64,000 nucleotides of DNA from JAPKYZ01 sp033763835 (GTDB lineage Bacteria; Acidobacteriota; Terriglobia; Bryobacterales; Bryobacteraceae): NCBI GenBank assembly GCA_033763835.1, contig JANRJS010000022.1:62001-126000 (forward strand). Reading direction: 5' to 3'. The notes under the pieces are model-generated. The model searched no databases and was not told the origin of the DNA. It saw only the letters and a list, made by a program, of their open reading frames with translations. Below are positions 34,212 through 42,326 of this stretch, piece after piece (the first letter of the stretch is position 1; the number at the start of each line of letters is the position of its first letter). Made by a program: the position numbers and the translations under genes.

Positions 34212-34931
34212 TTGAGGCTTCGAGGAAAGTCGGCCGCGATCACCGGCGCGGCGGGCGGCATCGGGCGCGCGATCGCCGAACGGTTCCGCTCCGAGGGCGC
34301 GCGCGTCGTAGGCTGCGACATCGAGCCCGGAACGGACTTTCTGGCCGACGTCTCCGATCCCGCGCAGGTGGAACGATTCTTCCGTGACGCGGGCACGGTC
34401 GACATTCTGGTAAACAACGCCGGGATCCAGATCGAGTGCGCGAGCCACGAAATCGATCTCGCCGAATTCGACCGCGTTCTGGCCGTCAATCTTCGCGGCG
34501 CCGCGCTGTGTTCGATCGCCGCCATCCGGCACTTTCTTTCCCGGCCGGGCGGCGGCGTGATCCTCAATAATTCGAGTTGCGCGCAAACCATCCCCAAGCC
34601 CGGATTTCTCTCGTACTCGATTTCGAAAGGCGCGCTCGACAACATGGCCAAGACGCTGGCGCTCGAATACGCCGACCGCGGTATTCGGGTGAACAACGTC
34701 GCTCCCGGAGCGGTGGCGACGCCCATGAATTCCGCCTGGAAAGACGATCCCGCCAAACGCGCGGCCGTCGAAAGTCACATCCCCATGGGACGAGCCGCGA
34801 CGGCGGAGGAGATTGCGGCGGTGTTCGCATTTCTCGCCTCGGACGAAGCCGCTTACATCACCGGTCAGACGCTGTATGCTTGCGGTGGCGTCACCCTCTA
34901 CGCCGACTTTAAGGAGAACTGGGCTTCATGA
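34212..34931 (+). CDS. Short-chain dehydrogenase/reductase
   Basis: A 239-residue classical SDR. The nucleotide-binding motif is 'ITGAAGGIGRAIA', the structural NNAG is 'ILVNNAGIQ', and the catalytic Ser and YxxxK are in 'NNSSCAQTIPKPGFLSYSISK'-type spacing (Ser of 'NNSS', Tyr and Lys of 'YSISK'). 'DIEPGTDF' after beta-2 suggests NAD rather than NADP preference. I choose the TTG at 34212 because GGAGGAGAG precedes it; a TTG 12 bases earlier would use the ribosome site itself as coding. The stop overlaps the next gene (ATGA). The substrate is unknown; sugars or sugar lactones are common for this subgroup. Confidence 0.9.
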   Translation: MRLRGKSAAITGAAGGIGRAIAERFRSEGARVVGCDIEPGTDFLADVSDPAQVERFFRDAGTVDILVNNAGIQIECASHEIDLAEFDRVLAVNLRGAALCSIAAIRHFLSRPGGGVILNNSSCAQTIPKPGFLSYSISKGALDNMAKTLALEYADRGIRVNNVAPGAVATPMNSAWKDDPAKRAAVESHIPMGRAATAEEIAAVFAFLASDEAAYITGQTLYACGGVTLYADFKENWAS

Positions 34932-36685
34932 AATTCGCCGCGATATTGCTTTGCGCCGCCGCCTTCGCGCAAGTGAAGACAATTCCGCCGCCGGGGATTG
35001 CAATTCCCGACGCGGCACGCGCGGAGCTAACCGCGCTGCTGGCCGAGAAGCGCGCGCGATTTCATACCTCGCCCGACCTCCAGGTTCGTTGGAAGGCCGT
35101 CGATTGGGCGCTGCGCTACAACGAGTTCTTTAAGCTCGAGGAAATCGAAAAAGCGAAGCAACTGCTCGACGAGCGTTTTGGACAGCCGGGACTGATCGTG
35201 CATGGCTTCAAGAGCGAGATCGACGATAGCGTGCAGCCTTACGGATTAGTGGTGCCGCCCTCGTGGTCTCCCCACACGAAGGGCAAATGGCGCGTAGACA
35301 TCTGGCTGCACGGGCGCGGCGAGACGATCACCGAGTTGAATTTCATCCACCAGCGGCTATCGGTACGCGGCGAGTTCGCTCCCGCCGACACCTTTGTTCT
35401 GCACCCGTTCGGGCGCTACTGCAACGCGTACAAGTTCGCCGGGGAAACCGACGTGTTCGAGGCGCTGGCTGACTTGCGGAAGCGCTACCGGATCGACCCC
35501 GATCGCATTGCGATTCGCGGATTCTCGATGGGCGGAGCGGGCGCGTGGCACATCGCGGCGCATCATCCGGGCGAGTTCGCGGCGGCCAATCCCGGCGCGG
35601 GCTTTATCGATACGGAGGAGTATTTGAAGGGCCGCCTCGGCGACGTGGACCCTTGGGTGCGCAAGCTCTGGACGATGAACAACGCGAAAGAGTACGCCCT
35701 GAACTTTTTCAACTTGCCGGTGGTCGCCTATTCCGGCGAGGAGGACGCGCAAAAAGCGGCGGCGGACATCATGGCTCGTGAGCTACTGTCACAAGCGGGC
35801 ATCACACTCACGCATGTTATCGGTCCGAAGACCGGCCATAAGTACGAGCCGGGCGCGAAACGCGAAGTGGAGCGCCGCTTTGACGCATTAATGGAGCGCG
35901 GACGCCAACCCCAACCTCGGGTGCGATTCGCGACTTACACCACACGCCATTACCACTCGCATTGGGTGCTGGTGCACGAGTTGCTGGAGCACTGGAAGCG
36001 CGCCGAGGTGGACGCCGAGATCGCCGAAGGCGGCATTCGGGCGACGACCGCCAATGTGGGCCGGGTCGAATTCTACTTCGGTCCCGGCGACGCTCCATTC
36101 GTTTCCGGCAAGCGCGTTCCCGTTACTCTGAACGGCAAAACGTTCGACGCTCCGCCTCCGCGCAGCGACCGCAGTTGGAACTGGATTTCGCCGGGAAGCG
36201 AGGACGATGTCCACAAGCGGCCCGGATTACAAGGCCCGATCGACGACGCGTTCTACTCGCGGTTTGTGATGGCGCGCCCGGCGGAGAGCGCTCCGGCGTG
36301 GGTGAAATCCGAGTTCGAGCGCGCCGTGCGCGAGTGGCGCAAGATCTTTCGGGGCGAGCCGATCCTGATGGACGAATCGGAGGTGACGCCAGAGGTGATG
36401 CGCTCGGCGAATGTCGTGTTGTGGGGCACTCCGGCGACATCGAAGCTGATGGTGAAGTATCCGGCCCCGAAAGCGTGGCCCAACGAGGCGGACCGATTCC
36501 TTGCGGCGATCTTCCCAAACCCCGATGCGCCGCGGCGTTACCTTGTCTGGAACTCGTCAATCACATTCCGAGAGGAGCACTCGACCACCAATGCCCAACA
36601 GACGGCAAAGCTCCCCGATTGGGCGGTGCTCGAAGCCCCCTACAAAGTAGTGTCGGCGGGGTTCTTCAACGAGAGTTGGAAGTAG
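34928..36685 (+). CDS. Secreted alpha/beta-hydrolase (prolyl-oligopeptidase/esterase-like)
   Basis: A 585-residue exported protein: signal peptide 'FAAILLCAAAFAQ', an N-terminal region, then an alpha/beta-hydrolase core with the nucleophile S200 in 'IRGFSMGGAGAW' and a His candidate in 'VIGPKTGHKYEPG'. The C-terminal half ('ARFxTYTTRHYHSHWV'-like, about 320-585) is an all-beta extension ending with 'SSITFREEHSTTNAQQTAKL'. It resembles the large secreted peptidase/esterase type common in Acidobacteria and Planctomycetes. It overlaps the SDR by ATGA, suggesting joint processing of a carbohydrate ester or peptide; that is inference. Confidence 0.82.
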   Translation: MKFAAILLCAAAFAQVKTIPPPGIAIPDAARAELTALLAEKRARFHTSPDLQVRWKAVDWALRYNEFFKLEEIEKAKQLLDERFGQPGLIVHGFKSEIDDSVQPYGLVVPPSWSPHTKGKWRVDIWLHGRGETITELNFIHQRLSVRGEFAPADTFVLHPFGRYCNAYKFAGETDVFEALADLRKRYRIDPDRIAIRGFSMGGAGAWHIAAHHPGEFAAANPGAGFIDTEEYLKGRLGDVDPWVRKLWTMNNAKEYALNFFNLPVVAYSGEEDAQKAAADIMARELLSQAGITLTHVIGPKTGHKYEPGAKREVERRFDALMERGRQPQPRVRFATYTTRHYHSHWVLVHELLEHWKRAEVDAEIAEGGIRATTANVGRVEFYFGPGDAPFVSGKRVPVTLNGKTFDAPPPRSDRSWNWISPGSEDDVHKRPGLQGPIDDAFYSRFVMARPAESAPAWVKSEFERAVREWRKIFRGEPILMDESEVTPEVMRSANVVLWGTPATSKLMVKYPAPKAWPNEADRFLAAIFPNPDAPRRYLVWNSSITFREEHSTTNAQQTAKLPDWAVLEAPYKVVSAGFFNESWK

Positions 36686-36698
36686 CCCGGGCTGGGCG

Positions 36699-38057
36699 TT
36701 AGCTCAATTCTCCCAAGTGCTCCAGCCGTCCGTTCGAATCGCCGATCCGCTCCGGCTTGACGCCTAAGCGGTCGAGCATCGTGAGGAACAGATTCGTCAT
36801 CGGGGTCTCGGTCTTGTACTTCACGTGCCGCCCCGGACGGAACGATTGCCCGCCGCGACCCGCAAGTAGTACGGGCAGATCGTGGTGGGTATGCCGGTTC
36901 CCGTCCGCGATGCCCGACCCGTAGACGATCATCGACTGATCGAGCAACGAGCGGTCGCCTTCGCGAGTGGATTTCAGCTTGTCCACGAAGTAGGTGAACA
37001 ACTCCAGGTGATAGGCGTTGATCTTCGCGACCTTCTCCATCATCGCCTCGTCGTTGCGGTGATGCGTTAGCGGGTGATGCGCGTCCGGGACGCCGATCTC
37101 GCGGTAAGTCCGCGTCGAACCTTCGCGCGCCATCATGAACGTCGCCACGCGCGTCAGGTCGGCCTGGAACGCCACCGTCATCAGGTCGAACATGATCTTG
37201 ACGTGCTCGGCGTACTCCGCCGGAACGCCCGCCGGAGTTTCCAGATTTGGATCGAAGTCGAGCCGCGATTTCTCCGCGTTCTCGATCTGCTTCTCGATCG
37301 AGCGCACGGCGTAAAGGTACTCGTCGAGTTTGCGGCGGTCGGCGGCGCCCAACTCGCCTTGCAGCTTCTTCGTGTCTTCGCCGACGAAATCGAGAATCGA
37401 CCGGCGGTACTTTTCCTTACGGGCGCGAACGGCGGGCGAGTCGTTGAACGCCGTGCCGAACAGCCTCTCGAACACCGCGCGCGGGTTCACTTCCGGAGGC
37501 ATTGGCGAGTTCTCGTTCCGCCACGAAATGTTGTTCGAGTAAGCGCAGGAGTAACCGGAGTCGCAATTGCCGACTTGACGGCCGTCTTCGCAGCCCAGTT
37601 CGATCGACGGGAATTTGGTCAGATGCCCGATCTGTTGCGCCGCCACCTGGTCCGCCGAGATGCCCAGCTTGATGTCCGCGCCGAACGTCTTCTTCGGATG
37701 CACGCCCGTCAAGAACGACGCCGCCGCTCGCGCGTGATCGCCCGGACCGTCGCCCAGCGCCCGCCCATTGTTATGCGTCAGGCCGGTGATCAAAACCGCG
37801 TCGTCCTTGAAGCGCTCCATCGGCTTCAGAATGCGAGGTAGATCGGTTAGCGCTCCTTCGTTCGCGGGCGTCCAGTACCGCATGTCGATCCCGTTTGGCA
37901 CGTAGACGAACGCCATGCGCACCGCGTTCGACGGAATGCGGCTGGCGGCGAACGCCGGGGTCATCGCGTCGAGAAAAGGCAGTCCCACCGCGACGCCCGC
38001 GCCGCGCAAGAGCGCCCGGCGCGACAAAGCTTTCTTTGTCAATGTGGGGGTGATCAT
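36699..38057 (-). CDS. DUF1552-domain protein, Tat-exported
   Basis: A 452-residue protein of the DUF1552 family. A twin-arginine-type signal, 'LSRRALLRGAGVAVGLPFLD', directs export. Family hallmarks follow: 'VRMAFVYVPNGIDMRYW', 'HARAAASFLTGVHPKKTFG', 'SIELGCEDGRQVGNCDSGYS' and 'GNRHTHHDLPVLLAGRGG'. The latter resembles DUF1501/alkaline-phosphatase-superfamily metal sites. Function is unknown. The start overlaps the stop of the DUF1592 gene, its near-constant partner in Planctomycetes, Verrucomicrobia and Acidobacteria. Confidence 0.92.
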   Translation of the reverse strand: MITPTLTKKALSRRALLRGAGVAVGLPFLDAMTPAFAASRIPSNAVRMAFVYVPNGIDMRYWTPANEGALTDLPRILKPMERFKDDAVLITGLTHNNGRALGDGPGDHARAAASFLTGVHPKKTFGADIKLGISADQVAAQQIGHLTKFPSIELGCEDGRQVGNCDSGYSCAYSNNISWRNENSPMPPEVNPRAVFERLFGTAFNDSPAVRARKEKYRRSILDFVGEDTKKLQGELGAADRRKLDEYLYAVRSIEKQIENAEKSRLDFDPNLETPAGVPAEYAEHVKIMFDLMTVAFQADLTRVATFMMAREGSTRTYREIGVPDAHHPLTHHRNDEAMMEKVAKINAYHLELFTYFVDKLKSTREGDRSLLDQSMIVYGSGIADGNRHTHHDLPVLLAGRGGQSFRPGRHVKYKTETPMTNLFLTMLDRLGVKPERIGDSNGRLEHLGELS

Positions 38058-40285
38058 TTCGCCGCCATCTCCTTATTCTCGACTTCTCCGCGGCGCGCCT
38101 GAAACGGCAGGCTGCGCGCGATCTCCACGATCAATTGCCCAAACCGGTAACCGCCCACACTCGAACGCCGGGCGATGTCCTCAACAGTCCTCTTATCGTA
38201 TCTCTCCAAACCGCGCCCCAACGCGAAGGTCAGCATTTTTTCCGTCACGCAGCGGGCGAACTCGGGTGTTTCGGCGCGCAGCACGGTTTTCATCTCTGCA
38301 GGCGTGACGAACGACTTGCCGTTCGGAAACGTCCCGCTAGAATCGACCGGGAATTTGCCGTCCATCGTGCGCCAACGTCCGATGGCATCGTAGTTCTCGA
38401 GCCCGAATCCCAGCACGTCCATCCGCGAGTGGCAAGACGCGCACACGGCATTGGTGCGGTGCTTCTCGAGCTGTTGCCGCAACGACCCGGTATTCCCGAC
38501 CGCCGCTTCGTCGAGCGTCGGCACGTCGGGCGGAGGCGGCGGAGGCGGGGCGCCGAGCACGTTCTCGAGCAGGTACTTCCCGCGGATCACGGGCGAAGTG
38601 CGCGTCGGATAGCTCGACACCGTAAGCACGCTGGCCTGCGTCAAGATACCGCCGCGCTGGGGCGTCGTCAGCGGGACGCGCCGGAATTCCGGCCCCTCGA
38701 CCCCCGCGATCCCGTAATGCTTCGCCAACCGCTCGTTCAGGAACGTAAACCGCGCGTCGAGGAAATCGGAGAGCGGACGATTCTCTTTCAGCATCGCCGC
38801 GAAAAACATCTGTGTCTCGGTCTTCATCGCCGCGCGCAAACCGGCGTCGAACTCAGGAAACTTCTGCGGATCGGGCTTGACGATGTCGAGATTGCGAAGC
38901 TCCAGCCATTGCCCCGCGAAGTTATCGGCCAACGCAGCCGCTTTTGGATCCCGCAACATCCGCGCGATCTGCGCTTCGAGAACACCCGCCGCGCGCAGCC
39001 GCTTCTTTTCGGCGAGCGAGAGCAACTCCTCGTCCGGCATCGACGACCACAAGAAGTAACTGAGCCGCGAGGCGAGTTCAAGATCGGACACCGGAGCGGA
39101 TTCGCCTTGCGGGTCGCGCTCGATCCGAAACAGGAAGTGCGGCGACACGAGAATCGCCTGCAGCGCGAGTTGAATCCCCTGTTCCGCCGACTGCCCGTCG
39201 GCCTTGGCCATCGCCACGAACTTCGCGAGACCATCCACCTCCGACGCCGTGACCGGCCGCCGGAACGCGCGCCGGGCGGTCTGGGACAAAATCTGATTCA
39301 CGCACGCGTCGCCGCTTGCCGGATCGCAAATCAAGATCGTTTTGCGCGCGGGATTGTCGAACGGGACGGCGGGCGCATAAGGTCCCCGCACCTCGATGTT
39401 GTCCGCGATGATGTTGCGCGCGCGGTTTTCCGTTTCGCTGGGAGGAGCCGGTTCGGGATCGTGAATCAGCCCGATCCGCAAGGTGTGCAAGCCTTCGCGC
39501 AGAGGCAGGCGGAAATCGAACGTGCGCTTCTTGTCCTGGCGCGGGTCGATCTCGACTTTCTCGACGATCTTGCCGTCCACCCACAGCGCCGCCACCAGCG
39601 GAGGGCGAGGGTCGCGTCCGCGATTGCCGCCGAACTGCATCCGGATGTCGTAATCGGCGTCGGCGGGGAAGGTGTGTGTCACTTCCATCCCGTTCGGTTC
39701 CGGCCGGCGTGCCTTCTCGCGTTTATACTGCGCAAGCATCGCTTTCGGCAGAGGATCGGCGCCGATCGCGCGAGCGGCGATTCGCTCGGCGGCGGCCAGA
39801 TACTTCTCCATCAGCACGGGCGAGATCGACAGCACGTCGCCGATGTTGTCGAACCCATAGCCCGAATCGTCGGCGGGGAAATCGTCGGCGGGACGGTAAT
39901 CGACTTGGAGCAAATCCCGAACCGTGTTGTTGTACTCGGCCCGATTCAACCGCCGCGCGGTCACGCGGCCGGGGTCGGGTTTCATCAAGCGGTCGGCTTT
40001 CTCGAATTCGCGATTCAAGTAGCGCATCACCGCTTCGGCATCCGCTTGCTTCGGGCGCGGTAGACCTTTGGGAGGCATCTCGCCGGTCTTGATTTTGGCG
40101 ACCACGCGCTCCCAAGTCTCGCGATGTTCGCCGAGCGACGCCGGGGTCTTAAGCGCGTCGAAATTCACGCCGCCGGCCTTCATCTTGGCGTTGTGACACG
40201 CCACGCAGCTTTTCGAGACGAACGGCTGCACCGTGGTCTCGAAGGGCGTTGGCGCGGCGGCGAGAAACAACAACGCGGCAAGCAT
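38054..40285 (-). CDS. DUF1592 multi-domain protein with two CxxCH motifs (Planctomycete-cytochrome type)
   Basis: A 743-residue secreted protein with the usual domain series: an N-terminal cytochrome-like segment with 'KSCVACHNAKMKAGGVNFDA', then DUF1587 ('TARRLNRAEYNNTVRDLLQ'), a carbohydrate-binding-like section (about 190-300), DUF1592 ('ASRLSYFLWSSMPDEELL'), DUF1588 ('QRGGILTQASVLTVSSYPTR') and DUF1585 with a second motif, 'AVCASCHSRMDVLGFGLENY'. Both CxxCH sites could bind haem. The signal is 'MLAALLFLAAAPTPF'. It precedes DUF1552 with ATGA overlap and follows the CPCC protein by 12 bases. A role in oxidising or binding polysaccharide has been suggested for the family but is unproven. 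Confidence 0.93.
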   Translation of the reverse strand: MLAALLFLAAAPTPFETTVQPFVSKSCVACHNAKMKAGGVNFDALKTPASLGEHRETWERVVAKIKTGEMPPKGLPRPKQADAEAVMRYLNREFEKADRLMKPDPGRVTARRLNRAEYNNTVRDLLQVDYRPADDFPADDSGYGFDNIGDVLSISPVLMEKYLAAAERIAARAIGADPLPKAMLAQYKREKARRPEPNGMEVTHTFPADADYDIRMQFGGNRGRDPRPPLVAALWVDGKIVEKVEIDPRQDKKRTFDFRLPLREGLHTLRIGLIHDPEPAPPSETENRARNIIADNIEVRGPYAPAVPFDNPARKTILICDPASGDACVNQILSQTARRAFRRPVTASEVDGLAKFVAMAKADGQSAEQGIQLALQAILVSPHFLFRIERDPQGESAPVSDLELASRLSYFLWSSMPDEELLSLAEKKRLRAAGVLEAQIARMLRDPKAAALADNFAGQWLELRNLDIVKPDPQKFPEFDAGLRAAMKTETQMFFAAMLKENRPLSDFLDARFTFLNERLAKHYGIAGVEGPEFRRVPLTTPQRGGILTQASVLTVSSYPTRTSPVIRGKYLLENVLGAPPPPPPPDVPTLDEAAVGNTGSLRQQLEKHRTNAVCASCHSRMDVLGFGLENYDAIGRWRTMDGKFPVDSSGTFPNGKSFVTPAEMKTVLRAETPEFARCVTEKMLTFALGRGLERYDKRTVEDIARRSSVGGYRFGQLIVEIARSLPFQARRGEVENKEMAAK

Positions 40286-40297
40286 TCTAACTAAAAA

Positions 40298-40591
40298 TTA
40301 ATCCAAACCTAGCGGCTTCGGCGGGGGCTTCGTCGGATCGTCTTCCTTCGCCTTCTTGAACAATTCGTCGAACTTGCGCGCTCGAATCTCCTCGGCGTGT
40401 TTCAAGTTCTCGGCGGACTTTTGGAATAGTTCCTCTCGACGCGCCGACTCGCCCTTCAGCTTTTGCGCGGCGGCGGCCAAGTCGTCGATGACGGGCTTGC
40501 GAACTGGTTCTTCGTAACGGATGACGGTCTCGAACTTCGGATCGATCACCAACTTCGATTCGCAACAGGGGCACGTGATGGTGATCGCCAT
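40298..40591 (-). CDS. Small zinc-ribbon-like protein (CPCC), unknown
   Basis: A 97-residue soluble protein. The N-terminus 'MAITITCPCCESKLVID' has one CPxC knuckle like half of a zinc ribbon; the second knuckle is absent, so metal binding would need dimerisation. The remainder is a charged helix ('AAAAQKLKGESARREELFQK') and a basic, Pro-rich tail. Similar short 'CPCC..L.vD..tG' proteins are frequent in Acidobacteria. It lies 12 bases upstream of the DUF1592/DUF1552 pair on the same strand and may be co-transcribed. Function unknown. Confidence 0.75.
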   Translation of the reverse strand: MAITITCPCCESKLVIDPKFETVIRYEEPVRKPVIDDLAAAAQKLKGESARREELFQKSAENLKHAEEIRARKFDELFKKAKEDDPTKPPPKPLGLD

Positions 40592-40793
40592 CTCGCGATT
40601 CTAACGCTTCTTCCCAATCCGGCGCGCGAGATTCGCAAGGTGGAATGCGTCGAGCGGCGCGCCGGTTGCGGCTCGCCACGGCACGCTCAAGACCGGCCAC
40701 CCGGAAAGCGCGATCGAACTGCGCGAACCCGCCGAGTAGCCCAACAGGCAATTTTATCCGCCAAAATGCGGAATCCGCGCGTCGAATGGAGCG
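40592..40793. other. 200-base intergenic stretch with a 50-codon open remnant on the minus strand
   Basis: Between the CPCC gene and the divergent lipoprotein gene. On the minus strand, codons from 40753 to the TAG at 40601 read 'NCLLGYSAGSRSSIALSG...' and end 'FHLANLARRIGKKR'. There is no ATG/GTG start or ribosome site in frame near its beginning. It may be the tail of a decayed gene or chance. No promoter is evident. Confidence 0.3.
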
Positions 40794-41171
40794 GTGAAGG
40801 TGATTGTCTATAATCGCCATGTGCTTTTCCGGTTGACGGCGCTAGCGGTGGCGGTGTGGCTATCCGCGTGCTCGAAAAATATCCAGACGACGGAAGCCGT
40901 CCGCGACGGCGTCCTCAAGTATTTGAAGACGCGCGCCGATATCGATACGTCGCGCATGAACGTCGATGTCTCCAACGTCTCCTTCCGGAAGGGGGAGGCC
41001 GACGCCACCGTCGTGTTTATGGCGAAAGGTTCGACGGACCCCAAGGACGGTATGCGCATCAACTACACGCTGGAGCGGCAGGGCGATGAATGGGTGGTCA
41101 AGGGCCGCCGCTCGACGAACGCCACCGATCCGCATGGACAGCCGATGAATCCGCACGGTGCCGGGAAGTGA
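40794..41171 (+). CDS. Small lipoprotein, unknown
   Basis: A 125-residue exported protein with lipobox 'AVAVWLSAC' (lipidated Cys near residue 26) and a compact domain ('VRDGVLKYLKTRADIDTSRM', then 'EADATVVFMAKGSTDPKDGM' and 'YTLERQGDEWVVKGR') that resembles small beta-sheet stress or transport lipoproteins. The tail 'TDPHGQPMNPHGAGK' is flexible. GTG starts at 40794, 40800 and 40821 are all possible; the ribosome-like GGAG favours the first two. The stop overlaps the geranylgeranyl-reductase-type gene by one base (TGATG), so they are coupled. Confidence 0.72.
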   Translation: MKVIVYNRHVLFRLTALAVAVWLSACSKNIQTTEAVRDGVLKYLKTRADIDTSRMNVDVSNVSFRKGEADATVVFMAKGSTDPKDGMRINYTLERQGDEWVVKGRRSTNATDPHGQPMNPHGAGK

Positions 41172-42322
41172 TGCGGCGCGTCGCGGTGCTGGGCGGCGGT
41201 CCGGCGGGTGCGGTAGCGGCGGAGCGTCTGGCGTCGGCGGGCGTCGAAACGATCGTCCTCGACGAGAAGTTAGCCTGGGAAAAACCGTGCGGCGGCGGCA
41301 TCACGTCGAAGGCCTACGACCGCTACCCATTCCTGATCGAGAACGATACTCCGAAGCGTGTGGTCACCGAGACCACTATCGCCGCTCCCGTCGCCGGTAG
41401 CGCCACGATGACGCTGTCGAAGCCGCTCCTGATCTACTCGCGCTACGACCTGAATCGCATGCTTCTCGAGCGGGCGGCGCGCGCCGGGGCCAACGTCGAA
41501 AAAGCCCGAGTCCTAGGGATGGATCCGGAAGGCTCGCGCTGGCGTATCCGAACCTCAAAAGGCGATTGGGACACAGACTTCTGCATCGTCGCGACGGGCG
41601 CTCGAAACCCGCTGCGCAACGCGGGAACGGAATGGCAAGCCGCCGACACTTCGACGGCGCTCGGTTACTTCGTACCTAGCAACCAGGCGCACATCGATAT
41701 CCAATTTCTGCCGAAACTCGAAGGCTACATTTGGGTGTTCCCGCGCTGCGGCCACTTATCGGTAGGCATTTGCGGAAAGGGCGAATCGGCGGCGAAACTG
41801 CGTGTGCGCCTGGAAGAATACATGGCCGAAAAAGGAATCGATAAGAAGGACGCTACGTTCTACGGCCACATGCTGCCTTCACTCGAAACGCCGCGCTGGC
41901 GTAGCAATCGGGTGTCGGGCGATGGCTGGCTGGCCGTGGGTGACGCGGCGGGTCTCGTCGATCCGATTACCGGCGAGGGCATCTATTATGCGGTCCGCTC
42001 CGGCGATCTGGCGAGCGAGGCGCTGCTCTCGGGCGATCCGGCGGCGTATCGCCAGCGCCTCAAGCGAGATTTCCTCGACGATCTCGAATTCGGAGCGTCG
42101 CTCGCCAAACGAGTCTTTCTCGGGCGGTTCCTTTTCCAAAGCGTACCTGCACGCATCGTGCAATTCATGCGGCGCAGCCCGCTGTTCTACGGCTTGATGC
42201 AGGATGTGTTCGCGGGCACGCTCGACTATCTGGAGTTGAAAGAACGCCTGCTGCGCCAGCTCAACGGCACGCTGCACGAACTCGCGCTGAACAAGTTTTT
42301 GCGGCGGGTCGTGCTCGGATAG
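41171..42322 (+). CDS. Geranylgeranyl-reductase-family FAD oxidoreductase
   Basis: A 383-residue flavoprotein. The dinucleotide-binding motif is 'VAVLGGGPAGAVAAERLA'; 'EKPCGGGITSKAYDRYPFL' is the CGGG motif of geranylgeranyl reductases; and 'GDGWLAVGDAAGLVDPITGEG' holds the second FAD motif. The family reduces isoprenoid double bonds in chlorophyll side chains, archaeal lipids or menaquinone; here menaquinone or another isoprenoid is more likely because no photosynthesis gene is present. It follows a lipoprotein gene by overlap and precedes hemL by four bases. The substrate is not predictable from sequence. Confidence 0.88.
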   Translation: MRRVAVLGGGPAGAVAAERLASAGVETIVLDEKLAWEKPCGGGITSKAYDRYPFLIENDTPKRVVTETTIAAPVAGSATMTLSKPLLIYSRYDLNRMLLERAARAGANVEKARVLGMDPEGSRWRIRTSKGDWDTDFCIVATGARNPLRNAGTEWQAADTSTALGYFVPSNQAHIDIQFLPKLEGYIWVFPRCGHLSVGICGKGESAAKLRVRLEEYMAEKGIDKKDATFYGHMLPSLETPRWRSNRVSGDGWLAVGDAAGLVDPITGEGIYYAVRSGDLASEALLSGDPAAYRQRLKRDFLDDLEFGASLAKRVFLGRFLFQSVPARIVQFMRRSPLFYGLMQDVFAGTLDYLELKERLLRQLNGTLHELALNKFLRRVVLG

Positions 42323-42326
42323 AAAG

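Noticed and set aside
38135..40063. A 642-codon plus-strand frame opposite the DUF1592 gene
   Set aside because: Antisense shadow; the minus-strand protein has clear domains and the plus frame has none.
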